A stretch of DNA of 64,000 nucleotides from Pseudaminobacter salicylatoxidans (GCF_003148475.1 NZ_QGGG01000001.1:1-64000); one strand, 5' to 3'; positions 7,582 through 17,116 are shown, counted from the first letter of the stretch. Numbers and translations: made by a program. The notes: generated by a model from the sequence alone, not told the origin.

Positions 7582-9495
7582 ATGAAGCCAGAAGATATCC
7601 ATCTCATCCGGACGCCGGCCTCTCCAGTCGTTGCGCCCGACGAGGAGCGTGTCGCCTTCGTCGTTAGCGAGGTTGATGCCGACTCATACCGGTCGTCGAT
7701 CCATGTCGTTGCGGTGGAGGGAGGGCAACCGCCTGTCCGTCTGACCGAAGGGCCACGCGACATTGCGCCAGCCTGGTCCCCGGACGGGCGATGGCTGGCG
7801 TTCCTGCGGGCCGAGGCTGGATTGCCGCATCAACTGATGGTGATGCCGGCGCACGGCGGCCCTGCGCGGCGCCTGACGGAGCACAGGCTCGGCGTCGGCT
7901 CTCCCGTTAGCGCGCGCCACGCGCGCGCCATGGCCGCGCCCGTCTGGTCGCCGGACAGCACCAGGATCGCATATGTTGCGCGTGTGGCGACCGAGGGCCG
8001 GTCCGGCGAAACCCTGAGGCGCATCACCCAGCTCCGTTACCGGGTGGACGAGCTGGGTTATGTTCACGACCGCCGCTCGCAGGTCTTCGTCGTCGGCATC
8101 GACGATGCGAAGCCCCGCATGTTGACCGACGGCAGGTGGGATCATTGGGACATATCCTGGCACCCCGATGGCACGTGTCTTCTGGCTGCTAGCGCACGTC
8201 ATGAAGATCACGACCTTGACGAAGCAAACGACATAGTGCTCGTGGGTCTCGATGGCCGCGAAAAGGTGCTGACCGATCAGTCCACGACGGTCAACCTGCC
8301 GACGTTCGCGCCCGATGGCGAGCGCATCTTCTTCATGGGTATCGGGCCTCTTGGCGCGGACCGCAACGACGCGCGGGGTCGCAATCTCGGCTTGTGGTCC
8401 GTTCCCATCGCCGGAGGTTCGCCGCATCGTTTGACCGATGCCGAATCCGTGGATCTGGACGATGGCCGGACGCGGCCGCTGCGAATCGACACGCAAGGCG
8501 TGCTGGGCGGGCGTCTGGAGCGCGGCGCAGTGCTATTGAGCCGGATTGGGCTCGACGGCAAGTCGCGCGACCTGATCGCCGGCAGGCGGCAGGTACTGGA
8601 CTATGATCAGCAAGGCAGGACCATTGCGGCCGTCGTCGCCGACGAGGCGAGCGCCGGTGAGGTCGTCGCGCTGCGTGACGACCATGAATTGGTGCTGACC
8701 CGCCTCGGGCAAGACCTCGCCGGCAAAGGCCTGCGTCCTATGCACGAGATTACGGCGCTGGCGCCGGACGGCTATCCTGTTCATGGTTGGCTCACCTTGC
8801 CGGAAGGCGAGGGACCGCATCCGTTACTCGTTTACATCCATGGCGGCCCGGATTTGCAATTTGGTTACAGCCTGAGCGATGAAATACAAGTCTACGCCGA
8901 TGCGGGCCTGGCGGTTCTCGTCGCCAATCCACGCGGCTCGGCCGGCTATGGTGAAAGACATGCGCGGATCGTGCGGGGCAACTTCGGCACACTCGACGCA
9001 GACGACATCGTCGCATTGCATGAAGCAGCCTGCACGCGCACTGATATCGACGGCTCGCGCTCCGGCGTGATGGGCGGGTCCTATGGCGGCTTCATGACGG
9101 CCTGGCTGGCCGCACATCAAGGCAAGCGTTTCCGGGCGGCATTGTGCGAGCGCGGCGTCTATGCTTGGGCGAGCATGATGGGCACCGCGGACATCTCGGT
9201 CGCAACCAAGAGTATGATAGGCGACAAGCTGGAGAATTGGCTCGTCCAGTCGCCGATCAGTCATGTTGACCAAATCGACATTCCGTTGATGATCATGCAC
9301 TGGGAAGATGATCGCCGCGTCCCATTCGAGCAGGCGCAGCAACTGTTCGCGGCCCTGCGCAGTCGGAAAAAGCCAGTCGAGTTCGTGGTTTTTCCCGGCG
9401 GAAGCCATAACTCGTTCCGTCACGGCCCTCCAGCCGAAAGAATGGAGCGCTTCGAAACAATCCTGGATTGGTTCAATCGTCATTTAGGGGCGTAG
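7582..9495 (+). CDS. S9 family serine peptidase (acylaminoacyl / prolyl-oligopeptidase type)
   Basis: A 637-residue alpha/beta-hydrolase peptidase with an N-terminal beta-propeller (WD40-like repeats with SPDG/SPDS motifs through about residue 380) and a C-terminal catalytic domain. The triad is visible: Ser500 in GGSYGG, Asp576 or 577 in HWEDDRRVP and His609 in PGGSHNS. No signal peptide is present, so it is likely cytosolic. S9 enzymes release N-terminal residues or dipeptides from short peptides. As the last gene of the ABC operon (14-base gap), it suggests that the imported ligand is a peptide-like or amide compound hydrolysed inside the cell. The exact specificity is not visible. Confidence 0.93.
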   Translation: MKPEDIHLIRTPASPVVAPDEERVAFVVSEVDADSYRSSIHVVAVEGGQPPVRLTEGPRDIAPAWSPDGRWLAFLRAEAGLPHQLMVMPAHGGPARRLTEHRLGVGSPVSARHARAMAAPVWSPDSTRIAYVARVATEGRSGETLRRITQLRYRVDELGYVHDRRSQVFVVGIDDAKPRMLTDGRWDHWDISWHPDGTCLLAASARHEDHDLDEANDIVLVGLDGREKVLTDQSTTVNLPTFAPDGERIFFMGIGPLGADRNDARGRNLGLWSVPIAGGSPHRLTDAESVDLDDGRTRPLRIDTQGVLGGRLERGAVLLSRIGLDGKSRDLIAGRRQVLDYDQQGRTIAAVVADEASAGEVVALRDDHELVLTRLGQDLAGKGLRPMHEITALAPDGYPVHGWLTLPEGEGPHPLLVYIHGGPDLQFGYSLSDEIQVYADAGLAVLVANPRGSAGYGERHARIVRGNFGTLDADDIVALHEAACTRTDIDGSRSGVMGGSYGGFMTAWLAAHQGKRFRAALCERGVYAWASMMGTADISVATKSMIGDKLENWLVQSPISHVDQIDIPLMIMHWEDDRRVPFEQAQQLFAALRSRKKPVEFVVFPGGSHNSFRHGPPAERMERFETILDWFNRHLGA

Positions 9496-9997
9496 TCTGG
9501 CGTACACATCTGTTCCGCTATCCTCATAGTTCATGGGGTGCAGAGCCAATGTGCGTTGGTGTGCGTCTATGGTGTGGTGCAAGTTGCGCTTGACCTGATC
9601 TCGCTTACCTTCCCCCGTTACCTTTGCTCGTTAAGGAATAGAAGAACTGCGTTCCTTGCGCTATTTGCTGATGATCAGTTGTTTGATCATGCATGCCGCA
9701 TGCGAGGACGCTGAACCGGACGCCTTCGCACATGCCGACGGCAATGTCGCTGCTGACGATGGAATAGTGCTCTGCCCCGACCATCCGTAGGTTTGGAGGA
9801 GGGGCGGCGAGAACCTCCAGGGTTGGTATTTTCAGCATCGATCATATGGCTGGCTGCGTCGCGACCATCGACATAGGCATGCTGGAGCTATGAACTCGAC
9901 CAAACCAAACTGGGTCGTGGATCGCAGGTGCGTCGCATATGCCGCTTTCTGCGCGGAGCGCGATTTAAAAAAATCGCATAGCAATAGAAGACAATTG
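9496..9997. other. Intergenic stretch, possible gene remnant
   Basis: About 500 bases separate the S9 peptidase from the amine-oxidase pseudogene. A 77-codon minus-strand frame (9605-9838, MLKIPTLEVLAAPPPNLRM...) is open but matches no family I know and lacks a convincing ribosome binding site. The right-hand part (about 9960-9995) is AT-rich and probably carries the promoter of the next gene. No repeat ends or transposase fragments were seen. Confidence 0.35.
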
Positions 9998-11352
9998 ATG
10001 TATGACCCATTTGTCCACCCTTTTCCAGATTGCACTCAGCCCGATCCAGATTCCTACTGGCTGAAGGTCAGTAATGAGGTGCCGGATGATGATGGTCCGA
10101 TCGCCGGGGATTTGAGCGTCGATGTCGCGATCATAGGCAGAGGGTATACGGGCCTGTCGGCAGCGTTAGCGCTTGCCGAGGGTCACGGCATCAAGGCGAC
10201 CGTACTGGAGGCTCGGTCTTCCACATGGGGGTGCAGCGGCCGGAACGGAAGCTTTGCCGGCATCTCCGGTGGCCGCGTTCCGTGGTCGAGTCTGGTCAAG
10301 ACCTATGGGCCGGATACCGCCCGAGCGTATTTTCACGAGCTGAAGCAGGGCCTTGAGACGGTCCGCGGCCTGATCTCCAGGGGTGGGATAGCCTGCGACA
10401 AGCAGCCGACGGGGTCTACAAGGTGGCGACCTTCGGCGCTCATGCCAGCGCGCTCCGGCGGGAGGAGGGACTTTACAACGATATTCTCGGCTATCCGGCC
10501 CGATACGTCGATGCCGGCGGCCTGCATGGCGTCCATGAAGGTCCTGAAAGCCATGGCGCGCTTTACCTGCCCGATGGCTTCTCGCTGAACCCGCTGAAAT
10601 TGGCACGCGGCCTCCACCGCATGGCTCGCAGTTACGGCGCCCGGATTCACACCAATTCGCCCGTCGCGGACTGGGTGCGCGAGGGCGATAAGCACCGTCT
10701 CGTGAAGCCGGCGGGGATTGTTCGGGCCAAGCGCGTTATCGTGGCGACCAACGGATATACGTCGTCGCGCCTGCACGCGCGCCTTGCTGCGCGGGTCCTG
10801 CCTGTTCACTCCCAGATCATCGTGACCGCTCCGATGAGCCATGCGCAGGTGCAGCCAAGTCTTCCGTCGGAAAAGTGCATGTTCGATACACGCGGTCTGC
10901 TCTTTTACTATCGCCGGCTGCCTGACAGTCGAATGTTGTTCGGTGGGCGGAGCGCCGTCTCCGGCGCCGATGCTGCCGCGCCCCGTCACCGCCAGTATCT
11001 CTACGACGCCATGATCCGCAAGTTTCCTGCCCTTGCCGGAATTGGCGTGGAGCACTGGTGGGGCGGTTGGGTCGCCGTCTCCCGCAATTCTCTTCCGTTC
11101 TGCTACAGGGTTCCGGGGCTGGGCGACGTGTTCACGGCGGGTGGCTACGCAGGGAGCGGTGTTGCTTTCTCCATCCATCTGGGCACGAAGCTCGCGCTGA
11201 TGGTGGCCGGTCGTCCGTTCGAGACGGGCGCTGCGTTCCTCACGCGCGAGCCCGAGCGCTACCCCTTCGCCTCGTTCATCCGGCTGGGGCAGTGGATGGC
11301 GTATCGTTGGCTACATGCCAAAGACGCCCGCGATGCACGCAGGGCAGGGTAA
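9998..11352 (+). pseudogene. FAD-dependent oxidoreductase (DAO family, PuuB-like), frameshifted
   Basis: Two overlapping frames together encode one DAO-fold flavoprotein. The first begins at ATG 9998 (behind AGAAG) and holds the N-terminal YWLKVSNEVPDDD segment and FAD-binding DVAIIGRGYTGLSAALALAE. It runs to GGIACDKQ near 10405, where the frame must shift by one base to continue as ADGVYKVATFGAH. The second frame runs to 11352 and holds the substrate domain and the GYAGSGVAFSIHLGTKLA motif. A single lost G around 10403-10406 explains the break. The family oxidises amines such as gamma-glutamylputrescine or imino acids. Either the gene is recently inactivated or the read has an error: both halves are otherwise well preserved. 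Confidence 0.85.
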
Positions 11353-11501
11353 ATTCATGGCACGATCTTATTCTCGCAAGATGCTCGCAAATCGACGCCC
11401 GGCAGTATGCCGTGCCCGTTGCCGAACCGGCATGGCGGAGTGGCTGCGGGAGGGAAGTGGTAATATGACTTAGGCCCCTCCAACTTTCTCGAGCGTATAC
11501 C

Positions 11502-11750
11502 ATGACAGAAGCTGAAGACTCGCCCCTTTATGTCACAGCCCTTGCCAAAGGCCTTTCCGTTCTGACGGCGTTCGGGCCTTTCCGGCCCGCCATGAACCTC
11601 CTAGAGTTGGCGGATGCGACCGACTTGAACAAGAGCACGATCCAGCGCTGCGTGTTCACGCTGGAGGCGATGGGCTACCTCGCCCGCGACAACGGCAATC
11701 ACGAAAGTTTCTTCATCGATGGCGAGTGGGTTTGGCCGGTCGGCGGCTGA
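11502..11750 (+). pseudogene. Truncated IclR family regulator (DNA-binding half only)
   Basis: The 82-codon frame encodes the IclR N-terminal winged helix: YVTALAKGLSVLTAFGP, NLLELADATDLNKSTIQRC and LEAMGYLARDNG. IclR proteins are normally about 250-280 residues. Here the wing ends in NHESFFIDGEWVWPVGG and a stop, and I find no effector domain in any frame before the next gene. This looks like a 3' deletion rather than a point mutation. Its position between a frameshifted oxidase and a glutamate-synthase-like gene suggests a once-regulated catabolic unit in decay. Confidence 0.75.
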
Positions 11751-11886
11751 CATCGACAAGGCCGCCTTCGAGTCAGGTTCAGGCGCCATGCGGCACATTC
11801 GCCGCTGGCCTTCCGCCAGGCAATGCACTAACAGTCCTGACCGGATCGCAACGAACCCTCCCTGCCTGTGATCGGTGGTGACAACG

Positions 11887-13569
11887 ATGGTCATATATCA
11901 GCGCTTCATCGTGTTTACCTGTGTCGTGCTCATCACGCTTTTCGCGGGTTTCGGCGCATGGCGCTACAGTGTCTGGTTTCTGCCGATTGCGGCAGTTTCC
12001 GGAGTACTGACTGTTCTCGGTGTATGCGATCTTCTTCAGCGCAGACATTCGATCTTGCGCAACTATCCGATCATCGGTCATCTGCGCTTCATCGTGGAGA
12101 GCTTTCGCCCGGAGATACGCCAATATCTCATCGAGGGTGATCGCGATGCGGAGCCCTTCAGCCGCCAGGATCGTGGGCTTGTCTACCAGCGGGCGAAGGG
12201 CGTCGAGGACAAGCGGCCGTTCGGAACAATCGAGAACGTCTATGGTTCCGGCTACGCATGGCTGACCCATTCCGCCACGCCTGTTGTCATACGGGATACG
12301 GATTTCCGGGTGCGCATAGGCGGCTCTGCCTGCAGGCAGCCCTATGAGGCCAGCCTCTACAATATTTCGGCCATGAGCTTTGGGTCCCTGTCCGCGAATG
12401 CCATTCGCGCGCTGAATACCGGCGCGAGGAAAGGCAATTTTGCCCATGATACGGGTGAAGGTGGCATAAGCCACTATCATCGACAGGGCGGGGGAGACCT
12501 GATCTATCAGGTTGCATCCGGCTATTTCGGCTGTCGCAATGATGACGGCAGCTTCTCGCCGGAGAAATTTGCAGAGCTCGCCGCCGATCCCCAGATCAAG
12601 ATGATCGAGGTGAAATTGAGCCAGGGCGCGAAGCCAGGGCACGGCGGCATGCTGCCTGCGTCGAAGATTTCTCCCGAGATTGCCCATGCACGCGGCATTC
12701 CCATGGGTGTGGATTGTGTGTCTCCTGCCGCGCACAGCACATTCGCGACCCCGATAGGCCTGATGGAGTTCATCGGCCAGTTGCGTGAGCTGTCCGGCGG
12801 CAAACCCGTCGGCTTCAAGCTCTGCATTGGTCATCGCCGCGAATTCATGAGTATGGTCAAGGCAATGCTGAAGACGGGCATTGTTCCCGACTTCATCGTC
12901 GTCGACGGGGCGGAAGGCGGAACGGGAGCGGCACCCGTCGAATTCGCCAACCGTGTCGGCATGCCGATGCTGGAGGGCCTGACCTTTGTTCACAATGCGC
13001 TGCGTGGCGCGGGTATCCGTCATGAAGTCAGGATCGGCGCGGCCGGCAAGATTATCTCCGCGTTTGATATCGCGAGGACCCTGGCTCTGGGCGCTGACTG
13101 GTGCAATGCCGCGCGCGGCTTCATGTTTGCCATCGGGTGCATCCAGGCGCAGTCATGTCATACCAACAGATGCCCGGTCGGGATCGCGACTCAGGAACCG
13201 GCGCGTCAGCGTGCCATCGATGTCAACGACAAGAGCGAGCGCGTGGCGCGGTTCCATCGCAACACGATGAGGGCGCTGGGCGAGATCGCCGGGGCAGCCG
13301 GACTGAGCGACCCCCGCGATTTCATGCCGTATCACTTCATGTTCCGACAGAAGGATAACGAGTTTCTCGACGGGAACGAGGCCTATCCTTACCTGCCCGA
13401 GGGCTTTCTCGTTTCAGGCGAGGAGGAAATCCCGGAGCTTGCCGACTGGTACAGCCGGTGGGATCGCGCCACCGCCGAGAGCTTTGCCCCGCCGGAAATT
13501 CCGCACGGACCATTCATGCGCCGAAATGCAAGGCAGATCCGGGACGCCGGCCGCTCGCTCACGGCCTGA
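11887..13569 (+). CDS. Membrane-anchored FMN-binding glutamate synthase family protein
   Basis: A protein of about 560 residues. Two hydrophobic N-terminal segments (VFTCVVLITLFAGF and WFLPIAAVSGVLTVLG) precede a GltB-like FMN barrel. Barrel motifs include YNISAMSFGSLSANAIRALN, GEGGISHYH, KPGHGGMLPASKIS and VDGAEGGTGAAPVEF. A 3Fe-4S signature C-x5-C-x4-C (CIQAQSCHTNRC) follows. There is no N-terminal glutaminase domain, so it is not a complete GOGAT; related archaeal-type and GlxD-like proteins handle glutamate or methylated amino acids. I prefer ATG 11887 behind GGTGG; a GTG at 11875 is also in frame. It appears intact despite damaged neighbours. Confidence 0.9.
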   Translation: MVIYQRFIVFTCVVLITLFAGFGAWRYSVWFLPIAAVSGVLTVLGVCDLLQRRHSILRNYPIIGHLRFIVESFRPEIRQYLIEGDRDAEPFSRQDRGLVYQRAKGVEDKRPFGTIENVYGSGYAWLTHSATPVVIRDTDFRVRIGGSACRQPYEASLYNISAMSFGSLSANAIRALNTGARKGNFAHDTGEGGISHYHRQGGGDLIYQVASGYFGCRNDDGSFSPEKFAELAADPQIKMIEVKLSQGAKPGHGGMLPASKISPEIAHARGIPMGVDCVSPAAHSTFATPIGLMEFIGQLRELSGGKPVGFKLCIGHRREFMSMVKAMLKTGIVPDFIVVDGAEGGTGAAPVEFANRVGMPMLEGLTFVHNALRGAGIRHEVRIGAAGKIISAFDIARTLALGADWCNAARGFMFAIGCIQAQSCHTNRCPVGIATQEPARQRAIDVNDKSERVARFHRNTMRALGEIAGAAGLSDPRDFMPYHFMFRQKDNEFLDGNEAYPYLPEGFLVSGEEEIPELADWYSRWDRATAESFAPPEIPHGPFMRRNARQIRDAGRSLTA

Positions 13570-13694
13570 TGCCGGCGGAAAACGACGCTCGACATTGATC
13601 TGAACGCCGTCCGCCCGACCGAACGCGCTGCACTGTTTCTGCGGGCGCAGCGACGCGTGCGGTATTCCGGTGTGGGCGGTTGCGACCCTTGCCG

Positions 13695-14738
13695 TCAGAG
13701 ACGTCCGAGCGCCTTTTCGGTCCTGGCGTCGAAGAGATAGAGGCTGCCGGGCGTGGCGTGGCAAGCGAGGCTCGAGCCCGTCGCCGGGATCAGTCTGGCC
13801 GGAGCGGTCGCGATGACCGGCGTGCCGGCAACGTCGAGATGCACCAGCGTCTCCGATCCGAGCGGCTCGACGGCCGTGACCGTGCCTTCGAGATGCAGGC
13901 CGCCATCCACCTTATCGGTGCCGGTCTGCGTGACGAGGTCGTGCGGGCGGACGCCGATGAGGATGTCGCCATCGGCGGCTGGCGCGACGCCCGCGCCATT
14001 CCTGCGGCCCTTGAGCAGGTTCATCGAGGGGCTGCCGATGAAGCGGGCGGTGAATACATCCACCGGGCTTTCGTAAAGCTCGGTCGGCGTGCCGACCTGC
14101 AGGATGTTGCCGTCCTTCATCACCACGATGCGGTCGGCCATGGTCATGGCCTCGACCTGGTCATGGGTGACGTAGACGGTGGTGGTCTTCAGCCGCTGGT
14201 GCAGCCGCTTGATCTCGATGCGCATCTGCGCCCGCAACTGCGCGTCGAGGTTGGAAAGCGGCTCGTCGAACAGGAAGGCGGAGGGGTTGCGCACCATGGC
14301 GCGCCCGATCGCCACACGCTGGCGCTGGCCGCCGGAAAGGGCCGCCGGCCGGCGCTCCAGATAGGCTTCCAGGCCGAGGATGCGCGCCACCTCGTCGATG
14401 CGCGCATTCTTCTCCGCTCTGGCGATCTTGGAGGTGTAAAGGCCGAAGCCGATGTTCTGGCGGACCGTCATATGCGGGTAGATCGCATAGTTCTGGAACA
14501 CCATGGCGATGTTGCGCTGCTTGGGCTCGCGCTCGTTCACCATGTCGCCGCCGATCTTCAGCGCGCCGCCGGAAATGTCCTCCAGACCCGCGATCATGCG
14601 CAGCGTGGTGGATTTTCCGCAACCCGAAGGTCCGACAAAGACGACAAATTCGCCATCGGCGATAGAGAGGTCGATGCCGCGCACCGCCTCGACCTTGCCG
14701 TAGCGCTTGACCAGCTTTTCAAGTTCGATGGTTGCCAT
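13695..14738 (-). CDS. Sugar-type ABC transporter ATP-binding protein (UgpC/MalK-like)
   Basis: This is the 347-residue ATPase subunit of a CUT1-type importer. It has Walker A GPSGCGKST (36-44), Q-loop MVFQNYAIYPHM, signature LSGGQRQRVAIGRAM, Walker B AFLFDEPLSNLD and switch VTHDQVEAMTMADR. A C-terminal TOBE regulatory domain (about 240-347) includes ILIGVRPHDL. The ATG at 14738 overlaps the last base of the lyase stop codon (TGATG), showing translational coupling. It is the last gene of the minus-strand operon that starts with the binding protein at 19320. The substrate is unknown; CUT1 systems usually import di- or oligosaccharides or glycosides. Confidence 0.95.
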   Translation of the reverse strand: MATIELEKLVKRYGKVEAVRGIDLSIADGEFVVFVGPSGCGKSTTLRMIAGLEDISGGALKIGGDMVNEREPKQRNIAMVFQNYAIYPHMTVRQNIGFGLYTSKIARAEKNARIDEVARILGLEAYLERRPAALSGGQRQRVAIGRAMVRNPSAFLFDEPLSNLDAQLRAQMRIEIKRLHQRLKTTTVYVTHDQVEAMTMADRIVVMKDGNILQVGTPTELYESPVDVFTARFIGSPSMNLLKGRRNGAGVAPAADGDILIGVRPHDLVTQTGTDKVDGGLHLEGTVTAVEPLGSETLVHLDVAGTPVIATAPARLIPATGSSLACHATPGSLYLFDARTEKALGRL

Positions 14739-16252
14739 CAGGACGCCTCTACCAGGGCCTTGAATTTTTCGTTGAGCTCGCGCGCCGCCGCCGCCTCGCG
14801 CGCGGCTTTGCCTTCTGCCGCCTTGTCGAAGGCAGCCGCCTTGTCGCGATAGGCGGCAAGTGCGGCGGCCATCGGCGCAGGCGCGGGACCGCCGAAGCGG
14901 TTGCGCACGGCGATGAAATGCGCCGGCGAAACGATCTCCTCGAAGGTGTCGCGGCCGAAGGAGGGCTCGCGGCCCGTCGACTGCCGGAAGGCGGCAAGGA
15001 AGGGCTCGTAGCCGTCCTTCTCCAACCCGCCGCCCGCGGCGACGACAGCCTTGGCGACGGTCGCGGCAATCTCGTGTGCCTCGCGGAAGGAAAGCCCCTC
15101 GCGCCGCACCAAAGAATCCGCAAGCTCGGTGATGGTGATGCAGGAACGACGGATGTTTTCTGCCACGCGGGCCGGGTCGATGCGGATCGCGGCGACGAAG
15201 GCGGCCAGAAGGTCGAGCACGCGGCCGGCGGCGACGAAGGCCTCGTAGCCCATCGCCTGCGTCTCGCCCTCGCTGTCGTTCATGTCGGTGAAGGGCGTGT
15301 TGTGCATTACGCCGAGCACGGTGCGGGCGCGGCCCATGGTCTGGCTGGCCAGCAGTCGCATATGCTCGATGGGCACCGGATTGCGCTTCTGCGGCATGAT
15401 CGAGGAGATCTGCACGAAGGCGTTCGGCACATAGATCTGGCCGACCTCGAAGGCGGTCCAGAACTGGAAATCCTGGATGAGACGGCCCAGATGCACGAAC
15501 ATCAGCTCGATGGCCGAATAGGTGGAGGTGACGTAATCGACCGCCGCGATACAGCTGTAGGAATTGCGCAGCGGCGCGGCAAAGCCGAGCAGATGCGCCA
15601 CGCGCTGGCGGTCGATCGGGAAACCCGACGTGGTGATGGCGGCGGCCCCCATGGGCGACAGGTTCACGATCTCGCGCGCCTCGGCGAAGCGCTCGATATC
15701 GCGGATCAGCACCTCGATGGCAGCGGAAAGATAATGGCCGAAGGTGGTGGGCTGCGCCGGCTGGCCGTGCGTATAGGCCACCACCAGCGTGTCCTTCTCG
15801 CGCTCGGCGGCGTCGATCAGGGCGGCGAGCAGATGCCGGGCCTTGATCATCAGCGCGTCGATGCGGTGCTTCAAGCCGAGCTTGAACAGCGTGTGGTCGA
15901 TGTCGTTGCGCGAGCGCGCTGTGTGCAGGCGACCGGCGATATCCGGCCCGAGACGCGCCTTCAGCTCCTTCTCGATGAGAAAGAAATAATCCTCGACCTC
16001 GCCGGTGTAGACCAGCGTGGAGGGATCGACCTCGCGGTCGATGGCTTCGAGCGCGGAGGCGATTGCCCCGGCCTGTTTGGCGTCGAGAATGCCCGTCTCG
16101 ACCAACATCACCAGATGTGCGCGGTCGATGCTGCGGAAGCCCTCGACATGATGGCTCTTTGCGCCGTCGAACAGCGGCCGCAGCACTGTTTCCTTGTAGA
16201 CGGGATCGGGAAAGACGCTGCGGTCGGTGAGCCTCGGGTTTGGTTCTGACAT
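14738..16252 (-). CDS. Argininosuccinate-lyase-like protein (fumarase/aspartase superfamily)
   Basis: A 504-residue superfamily lyase with the conserved TARSRND (111-117), catalytic-region TH (161-162) and signature SSIMPQKRNP (283-292). These enzymes cleave C-N or C-O bonds by beta-elimination, usually releasing fumarate. The N-terminus lacks the WGGRF opening of biosynthetic ArgH, and an Ala/Lys-rich tail makes it about 40 residues longer. It sits between permease and ATPase genes of a sugar-type importer, so a catabolic role on the imported ligand is likelier than arginine synthesis. An N-(dicarboxyethyl) amine such as an opine- or EDDS-like compound would fit the chemistry, but that is inference. 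Confidence 0.88.
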   Translation of the reverse strand: MSEPNPRLTDRSVFPDPVYKETVLRPLFDGAKSHHVEGFRSIDRAHLVMLVETGILDAKQAGAIASALEAIDREVDPSTLVYTGEVEDYFFLIEKELKARLGPDIAGRLHTARSRNDIDHTLFKLGLKHRIDALMIKARHLLAALIDAAEREKDTLVVAYTHGQPAQPTTFGHYLSAAIEVLIRDIERFAEAREIVNLSPMGAAAITTSGFPIDRQRVAHLLGFAAPLRNSYSCIAAVDYVTSTYSAIELMFVHLGRLIQDFQFWTAFEVGQIYVPNAFVQISSIMPQKRNPVPIEHMRLLASQTMGRARTVLGVMHNTPFTDMNDSEGETQAMGYEAFVAAGRVLDLLAAFVAAIRIDPARVAENIRRSCITITELADSLVRREGLSFREAHEIAATVAKAVVAAGGGLEKDGYEPFLAAFRQSTGREPSFGRDTFEEIVSPAHFIAVRNRFGGPAPAPMAAALAAYRDKAAAFDKAAEGKAAREAAAARELNEKFKALVEAS

Positions 16253-16255
16253 TTT

Positions 16256-17116
16256 CTATCCCTTGAGCCCGGCCAGCATGACGCCGCGGACGATGTAGCG
16301 CTGGAGGACGATGAAGACGAGGAGCGTCGGCAGAGTGGCGATGGCCGCGCCCGTCATGATCATCTCCCACTGGATGGACTGCTCCACGGCGAAGCTCGAG
16401 AGACCGACCGGCAGCGTATAGAGCTCGCGGCTGGTGGTGACGATGAGCGGCCAGAAGAAGGCGGTCCAGTTGCCGAGAAAGGTGAAGATGGCGAGCGCCG
16501 AGAGCGCCGGCGTGACCAGCGGCAGCGCCACCTTCCACCAGATCTGGAATTCGTTGAGGCCGTCGACGCGCGCGGCTTCGAGGAAGTCGTTGGGCACGCC
16601 CTCGAAGAACTGCTTCATGAGGAAGGTGCCGAATGCGGTCATCATGCCGGGGAACATGATGCCCCAGTAGCTGTCCAGCCAGCCGAGCTTGCTCGACATG
16701 AGATACCACGGGATGACCAGCATCTCGGTCGGGATCATCAGCGTCGAGAGGATGGCAAGGAAGATGAAGTAGCGGCCGCGGAACTCGAACTTGGCGAGCG
16801 TGTAGCCGACGAGGCTGTCGAAGAACACGTTGGACGCCGTGACAGCGACCGCCACGATCATCGAATTCATGAACCAGCGCACGAAGCGCCCGTCGGCAAG
16901 GATGGCGATGTAGTTGTTGAGCGTCGGCGCGGCCGGGATGAGGCGCAGGTCGTAGACCTGGCCTGCCGTCTTCAGCGATGTGGAAAACATGAAGGCCAGC
17001 GGCGTGACCATGACGAGGCCGCCCATGAACAGCAGCGTCCACGCAAGGATGCGGCCGGGACGGATATTGGCGTGCGAGAGCGCCGGCCCGCCGGATGTCT
17101 GCGTCACGGCGCTCAT
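16256..17116 (-). CDS. Sugar-type ABC transporter permease (MalG-like)
   Basis: An inner-membrane permease of 286 residues with about six membrane segments. The EAA loop EAARVDGLNEFQIWWKVALPLVTPAL, just after FLMKQFFEGVPNDFL, is typical of the MalG/AraQ group. The ATG at 17116 overlaps the stop of the upstream permease by 4 bases. The stop at 16256-16258 is only 3 bases before the lyase start. It forms a heterodimeric channel with the product of 17113-18057. Confidence 0.94.
   Translation of the reverse strand: MSAVTQTSGGPALSHANIRPGRILAWTLLFMGGLVMVTPLAFMFSTSLKTAGQVYDLRLIPAAPTLNNYIAILADGRFVRWFMNSMIVAVAVTASNVFFDSLVGYTLAKFEFRGRYFIFLAILSTLMIPTEMLVIPWYLMSSKLGWLDSYWGIMFPGMMTAFGTFLMKQFFEGVPNDFLEAARVDGLNEFQIWWKVALPLVTPALSALAIFTFLGNWTAFFWPLIVTTSRELYTLPVGLSSFAVEQSIQWEMIMTGAAIATLPTLLVFIVLQRYIVRGVMLAGLKG

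Noticed and set aside
14732-16249. A 505-codon plus-strand frame opposite the lyase gene
   Set aside because: It mirrors the lyase codon by codon and has no recognisable domain or ribosome binding site.
14738-16252. Calling the lyase gene argH (arginine biosynthesis)
   Set aside because: The N-terminal WGGRF motif is missing and the gene is embedded in an importer operon, so a biosynthetic name would overstate the evidence.
13695-17042. A continuous minus-strand open frame of 1115 codons spanning the ATPase, lyase and permease genes
   Set aside because: Only its last 347 codons are a real protein (the ATPase from ATG 14738). The rest is Arg/His/Pro-rich shadow sequence across two clearly coding genes in another frame, a common effect in GC-rich DNA.
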